Positions 16,955 to 25,660 of a stretch of DNA of 47,421 nucleotides are shown here, piece by piece. Positions within the stretch are counted from its first letter, which is position 1, and each line of letters starts with the position of its first letter. A program made the translations under genes and the position numbers. The notes beneath the pieces were generated by a model that was given only the letters and a program-made list of their open reading frames with translations, was not told where the DNA came from and did not search any database. The stretch covers positions 1 to 47,421 of the forward strand of contig JAFAYM010000147.1 of NCBI GenBank assembly GCA_019240395.1, given 5' to 3'. Source of the DNA: Acidisphaera sp. GTDB taxonomy: Bacteria; Pseudomonadota; Alphaproteobacteria; Acetobacterales; Acetobacteraceae.

Positions 16955-18730
16955 ATGCATCTCTACCGTACTCATAGCTGTGGCGAACTGCGCGCCGCAG
17001 ATGCCGGCACCGAGGCCCGCCTGTCGGGCTGGGTGCATAGCAAGCGCGACCATGGCGGGCTGCTGTTCCTCGACCTGCGCGACCATTACGGCCTGACGCA
17101 GATCGTCTTCGCCGCCGGCACGGAGGCTTTCGCGGCGGCCGACCGGGCGCGTCCGGAGAGCGTGCTCACCGTCACCGGCCAGGTGGTGCTGCGCGAGGGC
17201 GGGACGGTCAATCCGAAGCTGCCGACCGGCGAGGTGGAGCTGCGCGCCGCGGCGGTGGCGGTGCAGTCCGCCGCCGAGGTGCTGCCGATCCAGGTCGCCG
17301 GCAGCGAGCAGTTCCCCGAGGAATTGCGGCTGCGCTATCGTTTCATCGACCTGCGCCGCGAGCGCATCCACCGCAACATGCTGTTGCGCGCCGGGGTGAT
17401 CGCCAGCATCCGGCGGCGGATGATCGCGCAGGGATTCACCGAGTTCCAGACGCCGATCCTGACGGCCTCGAGCCCCGAGGGCGCGCGCGATTTCCTGGTG
17501 CCGGCGCGGCTGCATCCCGGAAAGTTCTATGCGCTGCCGCAGGCACCGCAGCAATTCAAGCAGCTCTGCATGGTCGCCGGCTTCGACCGCTATTTCCAGA
17601 TCGCGCCGTGTTTCCGCGACGAGGCGAGTCGCGCGGACCGCTCGCCGGGCGAGTTCTATCAGCTCGATTTCGAGATGAGTTTCGTCACCCAGGAGGACGT
17701 GTTCGCGACGCTCGAGCCGGTGATGGCCGGCGTGTTCGAGGAGTTCGGCGGCGGCCGTGCGGTGTCCGCCACGCCGTTCCCGCGCATTCCCTATGACACG
17801 GCGCTGCTGGAATACGGAACGGACAAGCCCGATCTGCGCAATCCGCTGAAGATCACCGACGTGACCACGCAGTTCGCCGGTTCTGGCTTCGGCCTGTTCG
17901 CGCGCATCGCCGCGTCGGGCGGGGTGGTGCGGGCGATCCCGGCGCCGGGGGCCGCGTCGCAACCGCGCTCCTTCTTCGACAAGCTGAACGACTGGGCGCG
18001 CGAGCAGGGCGCGGGCGGGCTCGGCTACATCGTCTTCGAGGCGGACGGCGGCAAGGGTCCGATCGCGCGCAACCTGGAGCCGGCGCGAACCGAGGCGATC
18101 CGCGAGGCGTGCGGGATGCGACCGGGCGATGCCGTGTTCTTCGCCGCCGGCAAGCGCGAGGACGCGCAGAAATTTTCCGGCACGGTGCGCACGCGGCTCG
18201 GCGAGGAGCTGGGGCTGATCGAGCGCGACGCCTTCCGCTTCTGCTGGATCACCGATTTTCCGATGTACGAGCTGAACGAGGAGTCCGGACAGATCGATTT
18301 CAGCCACAACCCGTTCAGCATGCCGCAGGGCGGGATGCAGGCGCTGGAGACGCAGGACCCGCTGACCATCAAGGCGTTCCAGTACGACATCGTCTGCAAC
18401 GGCATCGAGCTGTCCTCGGGTGCCATCCGCAACCACCGGCCGGACATCATGATCCGCGCCTTCGAGATCGCCGGCTACACCGCCGCGGAGGTGGAGGCGC
18501 GTTTCGGTGGGATGCTCAATGCGTTCCGATACGGCGCGCCGCCGCATGGCGGGTCGGCGCCCGGCATCGACCGCATCGTCATGCTGCTGGCCGACGAGCC
18601 GAACATCCGCGAGGTGATCCTGTTCCCGCTCAACCAGCAGGGGGAGGATTTGATGATGGGCGCACCGGCCGAGGTACCGCCGGAGCGGCTGAAGGAGCTG
18701 TCGCTCAGGGTGGAACTGCCAAGGAAGTAA
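16955..18730 (+). CDS. aspS: Aspartyl-tRNA synthetase
   Basis: A 591-residue bacterial class II synthetase. It has an N-terminal OB-fold anticodon domain ([24 protein letters not shown]) and the catalytic core with motif 1 near 165-185 and motif 2 ([24 protein letters not shown]). The bacterial GAD insertion lies around 290-400, and motif 3 is [17 protein letters not shown] 16955 begins the conserved [12 protein letters not shown]. The last ~30 codons are duplicated at 19958-20050, with a different final 14-16 codons, so the present C-terminus may have been supplied by inserted DNA. It should still be active because the divergence lies after the catalytic core. Confidence 0.97.
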   Translation: MHLYRTHSCGELRAADAGTEARLSGWVHSKRDHGGLLFLDLRDHYGLTQIVFAAGTEAFAAADRARPESVLTVTGQVVLREGGTVNPKLPTGEVELRAAAVAVQSAAEVLPIQVAGSEQFPEELRLRYRFIDLRRERIHRNMLLRAGVIASIRRRMIAQGFTEFQTPILTASSPEGARDFLVPARLHPGKFYALPQAPQQFKQLCMVAGFDRYFQIAPCFRDEASRADRSPGEFYQLDFEMSFVTQEDVFATLEPVMAGVFEEFGGGRAVSATPFPRIPYDTALLEYGTDKPDLRNPLKITDVTTQFAGSGFGLFARIAASGGVVRAIPAPGAASQPRSFFDKLNDWAREQGAGGLGYIVFEADGGKGPIARNLEPARTEAIREACGMRPGDAVFFAAGKREDAQKFSGTVRTRLGEELGLIERDAFRFCWITDFPMYELNEESGQIDFSHNPFSMPQGGMQALETQDPLTIKAFQYDIVCNGIELSSGAIRNHRPDIMIRAFEIAGYTAAEVEARFGGMLNAFRYGAPPHGGSAPGIDRIVMLLADEPNIREVILFPLNQQGEDLMMGAPAEVPPERLKELSLRVELPRK

Positions 18731-18752
18731 GGCGAGGGTACTGCAAACGGTT

Positions 18753-19136
18753 CGTCATTCCCGCGCAAGCGGGAATCCAGCAGCGCCCTCCGCGTGATAG
18801 GAGCGGCGGCATGCGGGCTCCGTGTGTCTACATCCTGGCCAGCAAGCGCAACGGCACGCTCTATGTCGGGGTGACCAGCGAGCTCGTACGGCGGGTTTGG
18901 GAACACAAGAGCAGCGAGATCGCGGGATTCACGAGGAAATATGGGATCAAGCTTCTGGTCTACGTGGAAGTGCACATCACCATGTCCGCAGCGATCGTGC
19001 GTGAAAAGCAGATCAAGAAGTGGCGGCGCACCTGGAAAATCGCTTTGATCGAGCGTGACAACCCGGAATGGCGGGACCTCTATAACGAGATGACCGGGGC
19101 GGCACCGGGTGGATTCCCGCTTGCGCGGGAATGACG
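18753..19136. mobile_element. GIY-YIG unit bounded by perfect 27-bp inverted repeats
   Basis: A 27-base sequence at 18753-18779 (core ATTCCCGC-GCAA-GCGGGAAT, itself palindromic) recurs as its exact reverse complement at 19110-19136. The GIY-YIG gene fills the interior and its stop codon lies inside the right repeat. A shortened version with the same two ends follows at 19241-19361. Confidence 0.65.
18811..19134 (+). CDS. Small GIY-YIG (URI-type) endonuclease
   Basis: A 107-residue single-domain protein of the UvrC/URI nuclease superfamily (COG2827-like). The GIY-YIG core reads VYILASKRNGTLYVGVTSELVRRVWEHK, with variant GIY and YIG triplets (VYI, YVG) and conserved Arg and His in the helix. 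A basic C-terminal part includes REKQIKKWRR. ATG 18811 has AGGAG about 10 bases upstream. The last nine codons (…GFPLARE) are encoded by the right 27-bp repeat, so the gene and repeat are physically merged. By family it may nick or cut DNA; in this setting it may act on the flanking palindromes. Confidence 0.85.
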   Translation: MRAPCVYILASKRNGTLYVGVTSELVRRVWEHKSSEIAGFTRKYGIKLLVYVEVHITMSAAIVREKQIKKWRRTWKIALIERDNPEWRDLYNEMTGAAPGGFPLARE

Positions 19137-19240
19137 GATGAGAGCCGGTATCGGCCACGGACAAGCTTTGGCGCTCACGGGGACGCTGCTCCTGGCCGCG
19201 CTGGGTCAGGGAACGCGCCGCGGTGCTGCACGCACCCCTT

Positions 19241-19361
19241 CGTCATTCCCGCGCAAGCGGGAATCCAGCAGCGGGTGATAGAGCGGCGGCATGCGGCGGG
19301 ACCTCTATAACGAGGTGGCCGGGGCGGCACCGGATGGATTCCCGCTTGCGCGGGAATGACG
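19241..19361. mobile_element. Internally deleted copy of the GIY-YIG unit (MITE-like)
   Basis: A 121-bp unit with the same perfect 27-bp inverted repeats (19241-19267 and 19335-19361). It contains only the 5' leader and the 3' end of the GIY-YIG gene. The junction corresponds to loss of about 18817-19071. The sequence after it (19362-19430) also resembles that after the full unit (19137-19212), so the pair may have arisen by tandem duplication. Confidence 0.7.
19291..19359 (+). pseudogene. Remnant of the GIY-YIG gene, in-frame deletion
   Basis: A 22-codon reading frame, MRRDLYNEVAGAAPDGFPLARE, fuses the first two codons of the nuclease gene to its last twenty or so. The missing piece is 255 bp (85 codons), so the frame is kept. 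It lacks all catalytic residues. Confidence 0.7.
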
Positions 19362-19523
19362 GTTAAGAGTCGGTGTCGCCCACGGAGATGACTTGGCGCT
19401 TGGGGACTCTGCTCCTGGCCCCGCCGGGGTCAGCAGTCTCCAGGCCCGTCAGTTGAGGCGGCATGAATTTGACCAGCCATTCCGACGCAGCACGCGGATC
19501 GCAGGGCGGCGCGGGCGCGGAAT
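19362..19523. other. Intergenic sequence with duplicated flank
   Basis: The first ~70 bases are a diverged copy of 19137-19212 (shared TGCTCCTGGCC and GGGTCAG). The remainder to 19523 shows no recognisable gene or signal. Confidence 0.55.
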
Positions 19524-19946
19524 TTGGACCTGCTGATGATCGATGTTAGCGATCGGCGGATGCTTCGCCGAGGGGTCGGCTTGTTTTTCGTCCTGCCTAT
19601 ACTCGGGCCACCTATTGCCGGGTCCGCATATTACGGGCTCACGTTGGGCCTCACCGCTTCACGCCCCTGGTACGAGTTACTCCTGATTTGGGCCATGGTA
19701 TCGATGAGTCCGCCCCAATGGTTCTTCTCATACTTGCTCGCGGGCTTTGTTCCGCTTCTGGCTGGCGTTCTGTCATGCTTCAGTGCTTGGCTGATCCCGA
19801 GCGCTTCGGCCAGGATCATCGTAACTACCCTCATAGGAGCGGGCTTGGCTCCAATATCGAAGCTGGACGATCCTGCTGCGCTTGCGATCGCGGGCGGCAT
19901 CGCCTCCCTGGCCTGTAGCGCCGTCGTCGAGAAACTCTCCGCTTAA
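19524..19946 (+). CDS. Hypothetical multi-pass membrane protein
   Basis: Up to 140 residues with about four hydrophobic segments (near 17-35, 48-70, 72-92 and 95-125). There is no family that I recognise. The first possible start is TTG 19524; ATG 19536 (MIDVSDRR) may be the true one. Its base composition is visibly less GC-rich than its neighbours. It lies between the GIY-YIG units and the displaced aspS 3' end, which suggests it arrived with the inserted segment. It could be a genuine cargo gene or an unexpressed open frame. Confidence 0.55.
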   Translation: MDLLMIDVSDRRMLRRGVGLFFVLPILGPPIAGSAYYGLTLGLTASRPWYELLLIWAMVSMSPPQWFFSYLLAGFVPLLAGVLSCFSAWLIPSASARIIVTTLIGAGLAPISKLDDPAALAIAGGIASLACSAVVEKLSA

Positions 19947-19957
19947 GCCGCCCGAGC

Positions 19958-20050
19958 GAAGATTTGATGATGGGCGCCCCGGCCGAGGTGCCGCCGGAGC
20001 GGTTGCGTGAGTTGTCGCTCAAGCTCCGCACGCCTGAAGAAAGAAAGTAG
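19958..20050 (+). pseudogene. Displaced 3' end of aspS
   Basis: The sequence repeats 18644-18700 of aspS nearly exactly at its start and keeps the aspS frame: [20 protein letters not shown], then a different ending (LKLRTPEERK) and a stop. The aspS gene itself ends LRVELPRK. There is no start codon or catalytic region, so it is a fragment. It marks the right border of the ~1.2-kb segment between the two copies. Confidence 0.8.
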
Positions 20051-20075
20051 GCCGCGCGGCCAGCGGCCGGACGCC

Positions 20076-20930
20076 TTATGTCGTGCGCCGCCAGTAGACT
20101 CCTGTCGAATCGATCGGGACAATCCGATCCCGGACGTCATGTGCGGCACGGTAATCGTCAACCGCCTGCTGACAGCTCGGCCAACTGCCATAGTCGTCCA
20201 CGATCACGAACCCGCCGACACTGAGTTTCGGATACAGCGCGTCGAGCGCCTGGATCGTCGACTCGTAGAGGTCTCCGTCCAAGCGGATGATCGCGAACGC
20301 GGAGACCGTGAGATTGGGCAGGGTATCCTTGAACCACCCCTCAATAAATACGACCTGCTCATCAAGCAGACCGTAGGCTCGGAAATTCTCGGCAACGGTG
20401 TCGCGGGATACTGCCAAGTAGTCGTAGGTGTGAATGGTCTGGCCAGCGTCGGCCGGGTATTTCTCCGCATCGGGCGGAGGCAGGCCGCGAAACGAATCCG
20501 CCACATACACCTTCCGCATCCCGTCACCATAGGCCTTCAGCACGCCGCGCATCAGGATGCATGCGCCGCCCCGCCACACGCCGGTCTCGATGAGGTCACC
20601 CGGAATTCCCTCATCCAAGACGGTCCGGGTGAGGCGGCAGAGATTCTCCAGCCGTAACACGCCGATCATCGAATGGGCGACCTCCGGCCAATCCAGGCCT
20701 TCGCGTCGTGCCTCTGCGTCGTACTCGGCCGGGCGCCAGTACCCCTTGTTGGCGTCGCCATAGATCGTGTTGGTGATGCACCGGATCAGCAGATCGAGAT
20801 ACAAGCTCACCGCATCAGTCGGTTGGGCTCCGGCTGCGCCGTGCCGCGATCCGCCGGAACGCACGCCTGAAACAGCGCTGCCCGGAACGTGCGGGCTGGC
20901 GCTCATCCGACGCCGAATCAGCATCCTCAT
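20076..20930 (-). CDS. TylF/MycF-family O-methyltransferase
   Basis: About 284 residues resembling macrocin O-methyltransferase (TylF) proteins. Family stretches include the N-terminal LYLDLLIRCITNTIYGD, the SAM region GDLIETGVWRGGACILMRG, VADSFRGLPPPDAE, and the metal-site segments IRLDGDLYESTI and FVIVDDYGSW. Many bacterial relatives act on sugars of surface glycans rather than on macrolides. The start is uncertain: TTG 20957, ATG 20930 and ATG 20906 are all possible, and the N-terminal ~40 residues are not conserved-looking. Its GC content is lower than in neighbouring genes, which suggests acquisition by transfer. Confidence 0.82.
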   Translation of the reverse strand: MRMLIRRRMSASPHVPGSAVSGVRSGGSRHGAAGAQPTDAVSLYLDLLIRCITNTIYGDANKGYWRPAEYDAEARREGLDWPEVAHSMIGVLRLENLCRLTRTVLDEGIPGDLIETGVWRGGACILMRGVLKAYGDGMRKVYVADSFRGLPPPDAEKYPADAGQTIHTYDYLAVSRDTVAENFRAYGLLDEQVVFIEGWFKDTLPNLTVSAFAIIRLDGDLYESTIQALDALYPKLSVGGFVIVDDYGSWPSCQQAVDDYRAAHDVRDRIVPIDSTGVYWRRTT

Positions 20931-20996
20931 CCGGGTACGCCATCCCGGCTGGTGCAAGATCAGATACCTTTGTGCTCGGCTGAGCGAGCGCGATTG

Positions 20997-21914
20997 TCAG
21001 GCCGCTTTGGCCAGGGTCACGCCGCAGGCATCGAAGGTTGCGAACAGGCGGGACGCGGCTTCGGCGGACAAGCGCAGATGCGGCGGGCGGATGTTCAGCC
21101 AGCCGTCGTCGCCGGTGTGCCGGGCCACCAGCGCCTTCAGCCCGGGGATCAGCGCCGCCGAGGTGATCGCCTTGCGCATCGACGCCAGCACACGCTGCGC
21201 CTCCTGCCCCGCCGCGCTCCCCGGATTGCCATAGACCCGCGCATTCACCGCGCTGCTCACATTCGAGGCCGCGGTGATGCAGCCGGCGCCGCCGACCGAC
21301 ATCAGCTCATACAGCGCGCCGTCATCGCCGCAATACACCTCGAACCCGTCAGCCGCGTAATGCTCGGCATAGGCGCGGGTATTGGCGAAATCGCCGCTGC
21401 TGTCCTTGATCCCCTTGATCGTTCCGGGAAACGCGCGCAGCAGCCGGCCGATCAGCTCCAGCCCGAACGGCACCGCCGACTGCGCGGGGAAATGATAGAG
21501 GTAGATCGGCGTGCCCGTCCCGGTCCGCTGGATCACCTCGCTGAAATAGGCGAACAAGCCATCGTCGCTCGGGTTCTTGTAGAAGAACGGCGGCAGCGCC
21601 AGAACGCCGCGGCATCCCAGCTCCGCCGCCCGGCGGGTCAGCAGCACCGTGTCGGTCAGCGCCGGCGTGCCGACGCCCGGCAGCAGCTTGCCCACGGGAA
21701 TGCCGCGCTCGATCAGCCCTTCCATCAGCGCGATCCGCTCGCCGATGCCGAGGCTGTTCGCCTCGCCGGTGGTGCCGAGAATGCCCAGCCCATTGCAGCC
21801 ATTGGCCAGCAGCCAGCGGCAATGCGCCGCCATCCGGTCGAGGTCAGGCGACAGATCGTCGTGCATCGGCGTCAGCACGGCCGCATTCACGCCGCCGAAC
21901 AGCGCATCCTTCAT
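20997..21914 (-). CDS. DapA-family aldolase (dihydrodipicolinate synthase-like)
   Basis: A 305-residue class I pyruvate-aldolase TIM barrel. The GTTGE motif lies at residues 47-51, the catalytic Tyr at 140 and the Schiff-base Lys at 170 (GIKDSSGD). The Tyr segment reads YLYHFPAQS instead of the YNVPxRT pattern of true dihydrodipicolinate synthases, so another 2-keto-acid aldolase or dehydratase is more likely than lysine synthesis. The ATG at 21914 overlaps the preceding YcgN-family gene by four bases (ATGA). Confidence 0.85.
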   Translation of the reverse strand: MKDALFGGVNAAVLTPMHDDLSPDLDRMAAHCRWLLANGCNGLGILGTTGEANSLGIGERIALMEGLIERGIPVGKLLPGVGTPALTDTVLLTRRAAELGCRGVLALPPFFYKNPSDDGLFAYFSEVIQRTGTGTPIYLYHFPAQSAVPFGLELIGRLLRAFPGTIKGIKDSSGDFANTRAYAEHYAADGFEVYCGDDGALYELMSVGGAGCITAASNVSSAVNARVYGNPGSAAGQEAQRVLASMRKAITSAALIPGLKALVARHTGDDGWLNIRPPHLRLSAEAASRLFATFDACGVTLAKAA

Positions 21915-22378
21915 GGCAGCTTCTCCTTGCACAGACGGCGCGGCACGCGGCCGGGCCAGTCCACGATGTGATCCTCCCAGGCGCCGGCATGCCGCTCGCT
22001 CACCGCCCGCCCGGCCACCGAAATACCCGCCCGGTGCACGCTGCTCGCATCGCCCGAGACCAGCGGATGCCACCACGCCAAATCCTTGCCCTCCGCCAGC
22101 CGCCGATAGGCACAGGACGGCGGCAGCCAGTCGATGTCGTGCAACGCCTGCGGCGTCAGGCCGACACAGTCCGGCACCCGCCGGCGCCGGTTGGCATAGT
22201 CGCGACAGCGGCACGTCTCGAGGTCCAGCAGCCGGCAGGCAACGTTGGTGAAGGCGAGCTCCCCGTCATCCTCGTCGCGCAGCTTATGCAGGCAACAGCG
22301 GCCGCAGCCGTCGCACAGCGACTCCCACTCCTCGGCAGTCATCTGCTCGAGGCGCTTGGTTTTCCAGAAGGGCGGCAT
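21911..22378 (-). CDS. YcgN-family cysteine cluster protein
   Basis: A 155-residue protein with the family's Cys pattern: [12 protein letters not shown] near residue 22, then VACRLLD, TCRCRDY and PDCVGLTP, followed by [21 protein letters not shown]. The cysteines probably bind an Fe-S cluster or zinc; the function is unknown. The frame is open up to 22429, but that extension is encoded by a two-hairpin repeat, so ATG 22378 (MPPFWKTK) is chosen. Confidence 0.9.
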   Translation of the reverse strand: MPPFWKTKRLEQMTAEEWESLCDGCGRCCLHKLRDEDDGELAFTNVACRLLDLETCRCRDYANRRRRVPDCVGLTPQALHDIDWLPPSCAYRRLAEGKDLAWWHPLVSGDASSVHRAGISVAGRAVSERHAGAWEDHIVDWPGRVPRRLCKEKLP

Positions 22379-22412
22379 GCCGGAACAGTAGCCGGGATGC
22401 ACAGGCAAGGCG

Positions 22413-22468
22413 AGGGGCTCCGCCCCCAACGCTGAAGTATGGGACCCGCTGGGGCCCGTCGGCCCCAG
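22413..22468. repeat. Two-hairpin intergenic repeat
   Basis: GGGGC-TCC-GCCCC (from 22414) and CTGGGGCC-CGTC-GGCCCCAG (22449-22468, perfect 8-bp stem). It lies between the SYLF and YcgN genes, both on the minus strand. Confidence 0.78.
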
Positions 22469-22488
22469 ACCCCTTTACGAAGGAGAAG

Positions 22489-23298
22489 TCATCTCGGCGG
22501 GGGAAGGCTCTGCTGCTGCACGGGAGCCTGCGCCGCACCCGGCGACAACTGCGTCGGGCCTGGATACGCCGGCGGGGAGGGATAGGGCCGCGGATACGGC
22601 GCCTCCTGCGCATACGGCCTGGGCGCCGGCGGCGGGCCGCCGAAGCGGGTCAGCGCCGCACGCAGCGGGTCCGCACCCGGGTTGTTCACCGCCATCTGCA
22701 GCACGATCTGCCGCGCCGCGAAATCCTGCCCGTAATAGGCGCGGTTCCACTCGGTGTTCGAGCTGAGCAGGCCGCCATTCAAGGTGATCGCGGCAAACAG
22801 CCCGCGCGCCTGGGTGAAGGCGACGATGTCCGCCCGCAACGCCGCCGTCGTCGAGCCCTCCACCCCGGCGCCGACCGTCGCAACCGCGAGCTGCGCGTCG
22901 CCGCCGATCTTGAACGCACTGTCCATGATCGCGCCGAGACCACGCTCGGTCAGGATCATCATGATCACCTCGGCATCCTGGATGCCCGCCTGCAGCCCGA
23001 AACTCGCGCTGCCCATCCGGAAAAAGGCGGGATCGGACCAGGAGCCCGAACCGTCGCGCGCCGCCAGCACGCAGTCGCCGCCCGAGCCGCCGAAGATGAA
23101 TCCGGCACGGAACACCCGCGGACAGATCATCACCGCCCGCGCCTGCTGCATCGTCGAGAGCCGGTCGTTGGAGTTCGGCACCCCCAGCATTTCCTCGACG
23201 GTGAGGGTGGCACGGTCGACCACCGCCTGCTGCTCCTGCTGCGCCCACGCCACAGCCGGCACAAGCGCCAGGACCGAAACCAGGATGAAACGTCGCAC
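22489..23298 (-). CDS. Secreted SYLF-domain (Ysc84-type) lipid-binding protein
   Basis: A 269-residue protein. A signal peptide (ILVSVLALVPAVAWA) is followed by a SYLF domain (about 45-210) with the family run MICPRVFRAGFIFGGSGGDCVL, then GLQAGIQDAEVIMMILTERGL and GGLLSSN. A Pro-rich low-complexity tail ends the protein (after ~220). SYLF domains bind phosphoinositides in eukaryotes; bacterial members are periplasmic and poorly characterised. The start is GTG 23298 with GAGGAGAG upstream. Confidence 0.88.
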   Translation of the reverse strand: MRRFILVSVLALVPAVAWAQQEQQAVVDRATLTVEEMLGVPNSNDRLSTMQQARAVMICPRVFRAGFIFGGSGGDCVLAARDGSGSWSDPAFFRMGSASFGLQAGIQDAEVIMMILTERGLGAIMDSAFKIGGDAQLAVATVGAGVEGSTTAALRADIVAFTQARGLFAAITLNGGLLSSNTEWNRAYYGQDFAARQIVLQMAVNNPGADPLRAALTRFGGPPPAPRPYAQEAPYPRPYPSPPAYPGPTQLSPGAAQAPVQQQSLPPPR

Positions 23299-23395
23299 GG
23301 GACTCTCCTCCCCGATGAGCCGACTCGGGAGGTCATTACCATGAGTCTACCCAAAGATCAGAGGATTATCTTGCGTCCCTGAGACGAAATTCGGG

Positions 23396-24013
23396 TCAGA
23401 TCAGGGCCAGCTCGTTGACGCAGACCACCCGCCAGCCGCCGGGGTGCCGCTCGAGCCGCGTCAGGGACAGATTCTGCACCGCGAGATGCAGCGCATTGTC
23501 GGCGCCGATCGCCAGGCAATGGGCCACCGCCGCCCGGATCGCCCCGCCATGGCTGATCGCCACCACATTCCGGCCGGCATGCGCCTCGGCCAGCCGCTCC
23601 AAGCAGGCGCCGACCCGCAGGATCACGTCCGCCATGCTCTCCCCGTCCGGCGGGCGCTCGTTCCCGCCCAGCGGCCAGAACAGATGCGGCGGACCGGTGA
23701 GCCGCGCCGGCAGCTCGGCGTGGCGCAAGCCCTGCCACGCGCCGAGCCCCTGTTCGAGCAGCCCCGGTTCCTCGACGAGCTCCTGGCGCGGGTAGCCTGC
23801 GGCGAACAGCGCCTCGGCGGTGCGCCGGGTGCGGGAGAGCGGGGTGACCAGCCAGGCTGCCGGCCGCGGCAAGCGCTCGGCGAGCGCGCGGTGCAGCGGC
23901 GCCTGGGTGACCAGGCTGTCCGGGCAGAGCGGCACGTCCATGGTGCCGTAGAGGAAAGCGCGGGCGTTCTCCTCGACGATGGCGTGCCGGATCAGCCAGA
24001 AGCCGACGGTCAC
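23396..24013 (-). CDS. Histidine phosphatase family protein (phosphoglycerate mutase-like)
   Basis: A 205-residue histidine phosphatase. The phosphohistidine motif is LIRHAIVEEN near residue 7 (RHA where RHG or RHA occur), TPLSRTRRTAEAL holds the Arg-rich loop, and ISHGGAIRAAV near residue 160 holds the second His. Possible substrates include alpha-ribazole phosphate and other phosphomonoesters; none can be chosen from context. The GTG start at 24013 overlaps the permease stop by four bases, so it belongs to the ABC operon. Confidence 0.87.
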   Translation of the reverse strand: MTVGFWLIRHAIVEENARAFLYGTMDVPLCPDSLVTQAPLHRALAERLPRPAAWLVTPLSRTRRTAEALFAAGYPRQELVEEPGLLEQGLGAWQGLRHAELPARLTGPPHLFWPLGGNERPPDGESMADVILRVGACLERLAEAHAGRNVVAISHGGAIRAAVAHCLAIGADNALHLAVQNLSLTRLERHPGGWRVVCVNELALI

Positions 24014-24828
24014 TCGCCGATGCTCAGCAGGGCGCCGCGCACCCGGGCGGCGTGAAACTGCCGCGCGAACAGCAGCGTCGCGGCGGCCATCCAGACGACG
24101 TTCAGGCCGAGCGCCCAGGCCATGTGGTCCCACCTTATGGTGCCGTCGCGCAGCGCCGCGCGCATCCCCTCGAAGACATGGGCGGACGGCAGGGCCAGGG
24201 CGACCGGACGCAGCACGGCCGGCAGCACGGCGACCGGGTAGAACACCGCCGAGAATGGCGTGAGCCCGAACAGCACCGACCAGGCCAACGCCTCCGCCCC
24301 CGCGCCATGCCGCAGGATCAGCGACACCACGCCGAAGGAGACCCACCAGCCCATGATCATCAGATTGGCGAAGAACAGCACGACGATCGGGCCGAGGGAG
24401 AAGAGGTTGAAGGCGTAGAGCAGCCAGGCCAGCAGGATCGCCGGCAGCACGCCGGTCAGCATGCGTATGACCGACATGCCGATCAGCGCCGCTACCATCT
24501 CCCACGGCCGCAGCGGGCTGACGAAAACGTGGCCGAGATTGCGCGACCACAATTCCTCGAGGAAGCTGATCGCCACCCCCATCTGGCTGCGCAACGCCAC
24601 CTCCCACAGCAGCACCGCGCCGAGCAGCGTGCCGCCGGCGAGCATGACGGTGGTGCCCGAACGGCTGGCGAGATAGCTCGCGGTGAAGCCCCAGATCAGC
24701 ATCTGCAGCACCGGCCAGTACGCCAGCTCCAGCAGCCGCGGCCAGGACCCGCGGTAGAGCGCGAGATGGCGGTACATCAGCCCCCAGATCCGCCGTCCGC
24801 CGGCGCCGATGCGCGGGCTCGCCGGCAT
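24010..24828 (-). CDS. ABC-2 type exporter permease
   Basis: A 272-residue membrane protein with about six hydrophobic segments and the ABC-2 permease pattern (FVSPLRPWEMVAALIG after the second or third helix, GLTPFSAVFYPVAVLP near residue 200). It should form the membrane channel partner of the adjacent ATPase; the cargo is unknown. The start ATG 24828 shares one base with the stop of the ATPase gene. Confidence 0.88.
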   Translation of the reverse strand: MPASPRIGAGGRRIWGLMYRHLALYRGSWPRLLELAYWPVLQMLIWGFTASYLASRSGTTVMLAGGTLLGAVLLWEVALRSQMGVAISFLEELWSRNLGHVFVSPLRPWEMVAALIGMSVIRMLTGVLPAILLAWLLYAFNLFSLGPIVVLFFANLMIMGWWVSFGVVSLILRHGAGAEALAWSVLFGLTPFSAVFYPVAVLPAVLRPVALALPSAHVFEGMRAALRDGTIRWDHMAWALGLNVVWMAAATLLFARQFHAARVRGALLSIGE

Positions 24829-25577
24829 CAGGCGGCGGCCTCGTCGAGCACCCGGCCGCGGTTGCGCGCGATGTCGAGGAAGACCTCGACGAGGTCGTCG
24901 CGGCCGTAGCGCTCCAGCAGCTGCTGCGGGCTGCCGGCATCGACGATGCGGCCGCGCTTGAGCATCAGCACGTGCGAGCAGAGCCGCTCGACTTCCGACA
25001 TGTTGTGCGAGGCCAGCAGGATGGTGCAGCCGCTCTCGGCGCGGTAGCGCTCCAGCCAGCCGCGCACGAGGTCCCCGGTGTCGGGGTCGAGGCTGGCGGT
25101 CGGCTCGTCGAGCAGCAGCAGCTCCGGCCGGTTGATCAGCGACTTGGCCAGCGCGACCCGGGTCTTCTGTCCGGCCGAAAGCTGCCCGGCCGGGCGGTCG
25201 AGCAGCGCTTCGAGGTCGAGCTCGGCGGCCAGCGCACGGATGCGCCGCTCGATGCCCGCGACGTTGTAGAGGTGGCCGTAGACCCGCAGGTTTTCCGTCA
25301 CCGTCAGCCGGTGCGGCAGCGAGACGTAGGGCGAGGAGAAGTTCATCCGGGCGAGGGCGGCGAAGCGGTTGCGGGCCATGTCGTAGCCGAGGACCCGGAT
25401 GCGCCCCTCGCTCGGCACCAGCAGGCCGAGCAGCATGGCGATGGTCGTCGTCTTCCCCGCGCCGTTGCCGCCGAGCAGGCCGACCGTCGCCCCGGCCGGC
25501 ACGGTGAAGCTGATCGCGTCCACCGCCAGGGTAGTGCCGTAGCGCTTGCTCAGCCCGTCGACTTCGATGACATCCAT
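24828..25577 (-). CDS. ABC transporter ATP-binding protein
   Basis: A 249-residue ATPase. The Walker A is GGNGAGKTT near 37-45, the signature region is LSAGQKTRVALAKSL near 130, the Walker B is LLLLDEPTASLDP near 155, and the switch His lies in LLASHNMSEVERL. It pairs with the downstream ABC-2 permease to form a two-component exporter of the NatA/DrrA kind. The chosen ATG 25577 begins MDVIEVDGLSKRYG. The same frame stays open for another 600 bases through the palindromic array, but that part is repeat, not protein. Confidence 0.92.
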   Translation of the reverse strand: MDVIEVDGLSKRYGTTLAVDAISFTVPAGATVGLLGGNGAGKTTTIAMLLGLLVPSEGRIRVLGYDMARNRFAALARMNFSSPYVSLPHRLTVTENLRVYGHLYNVAGIERRIRALAAELDLEALLDRPAGQLSAGQKTRVALAKSLINRPELLLLDEPTASLDPDTGDLVRGWLERYRAESGCTILLASHNMSEVERLCSHVLMLKRGRIVDAGSPQQLLERYGRDDLVEVFLDIARNRGRVLDEAAA

Positions 25578-25660
25578 CCCCGGGGGATAGGGCGCCCGGC
25601 GGTTCGCGCCAAGGCCGAGTTTCCGGGAGGCCTCGTGCGCGCGGCACCGTCTCCCTACGC

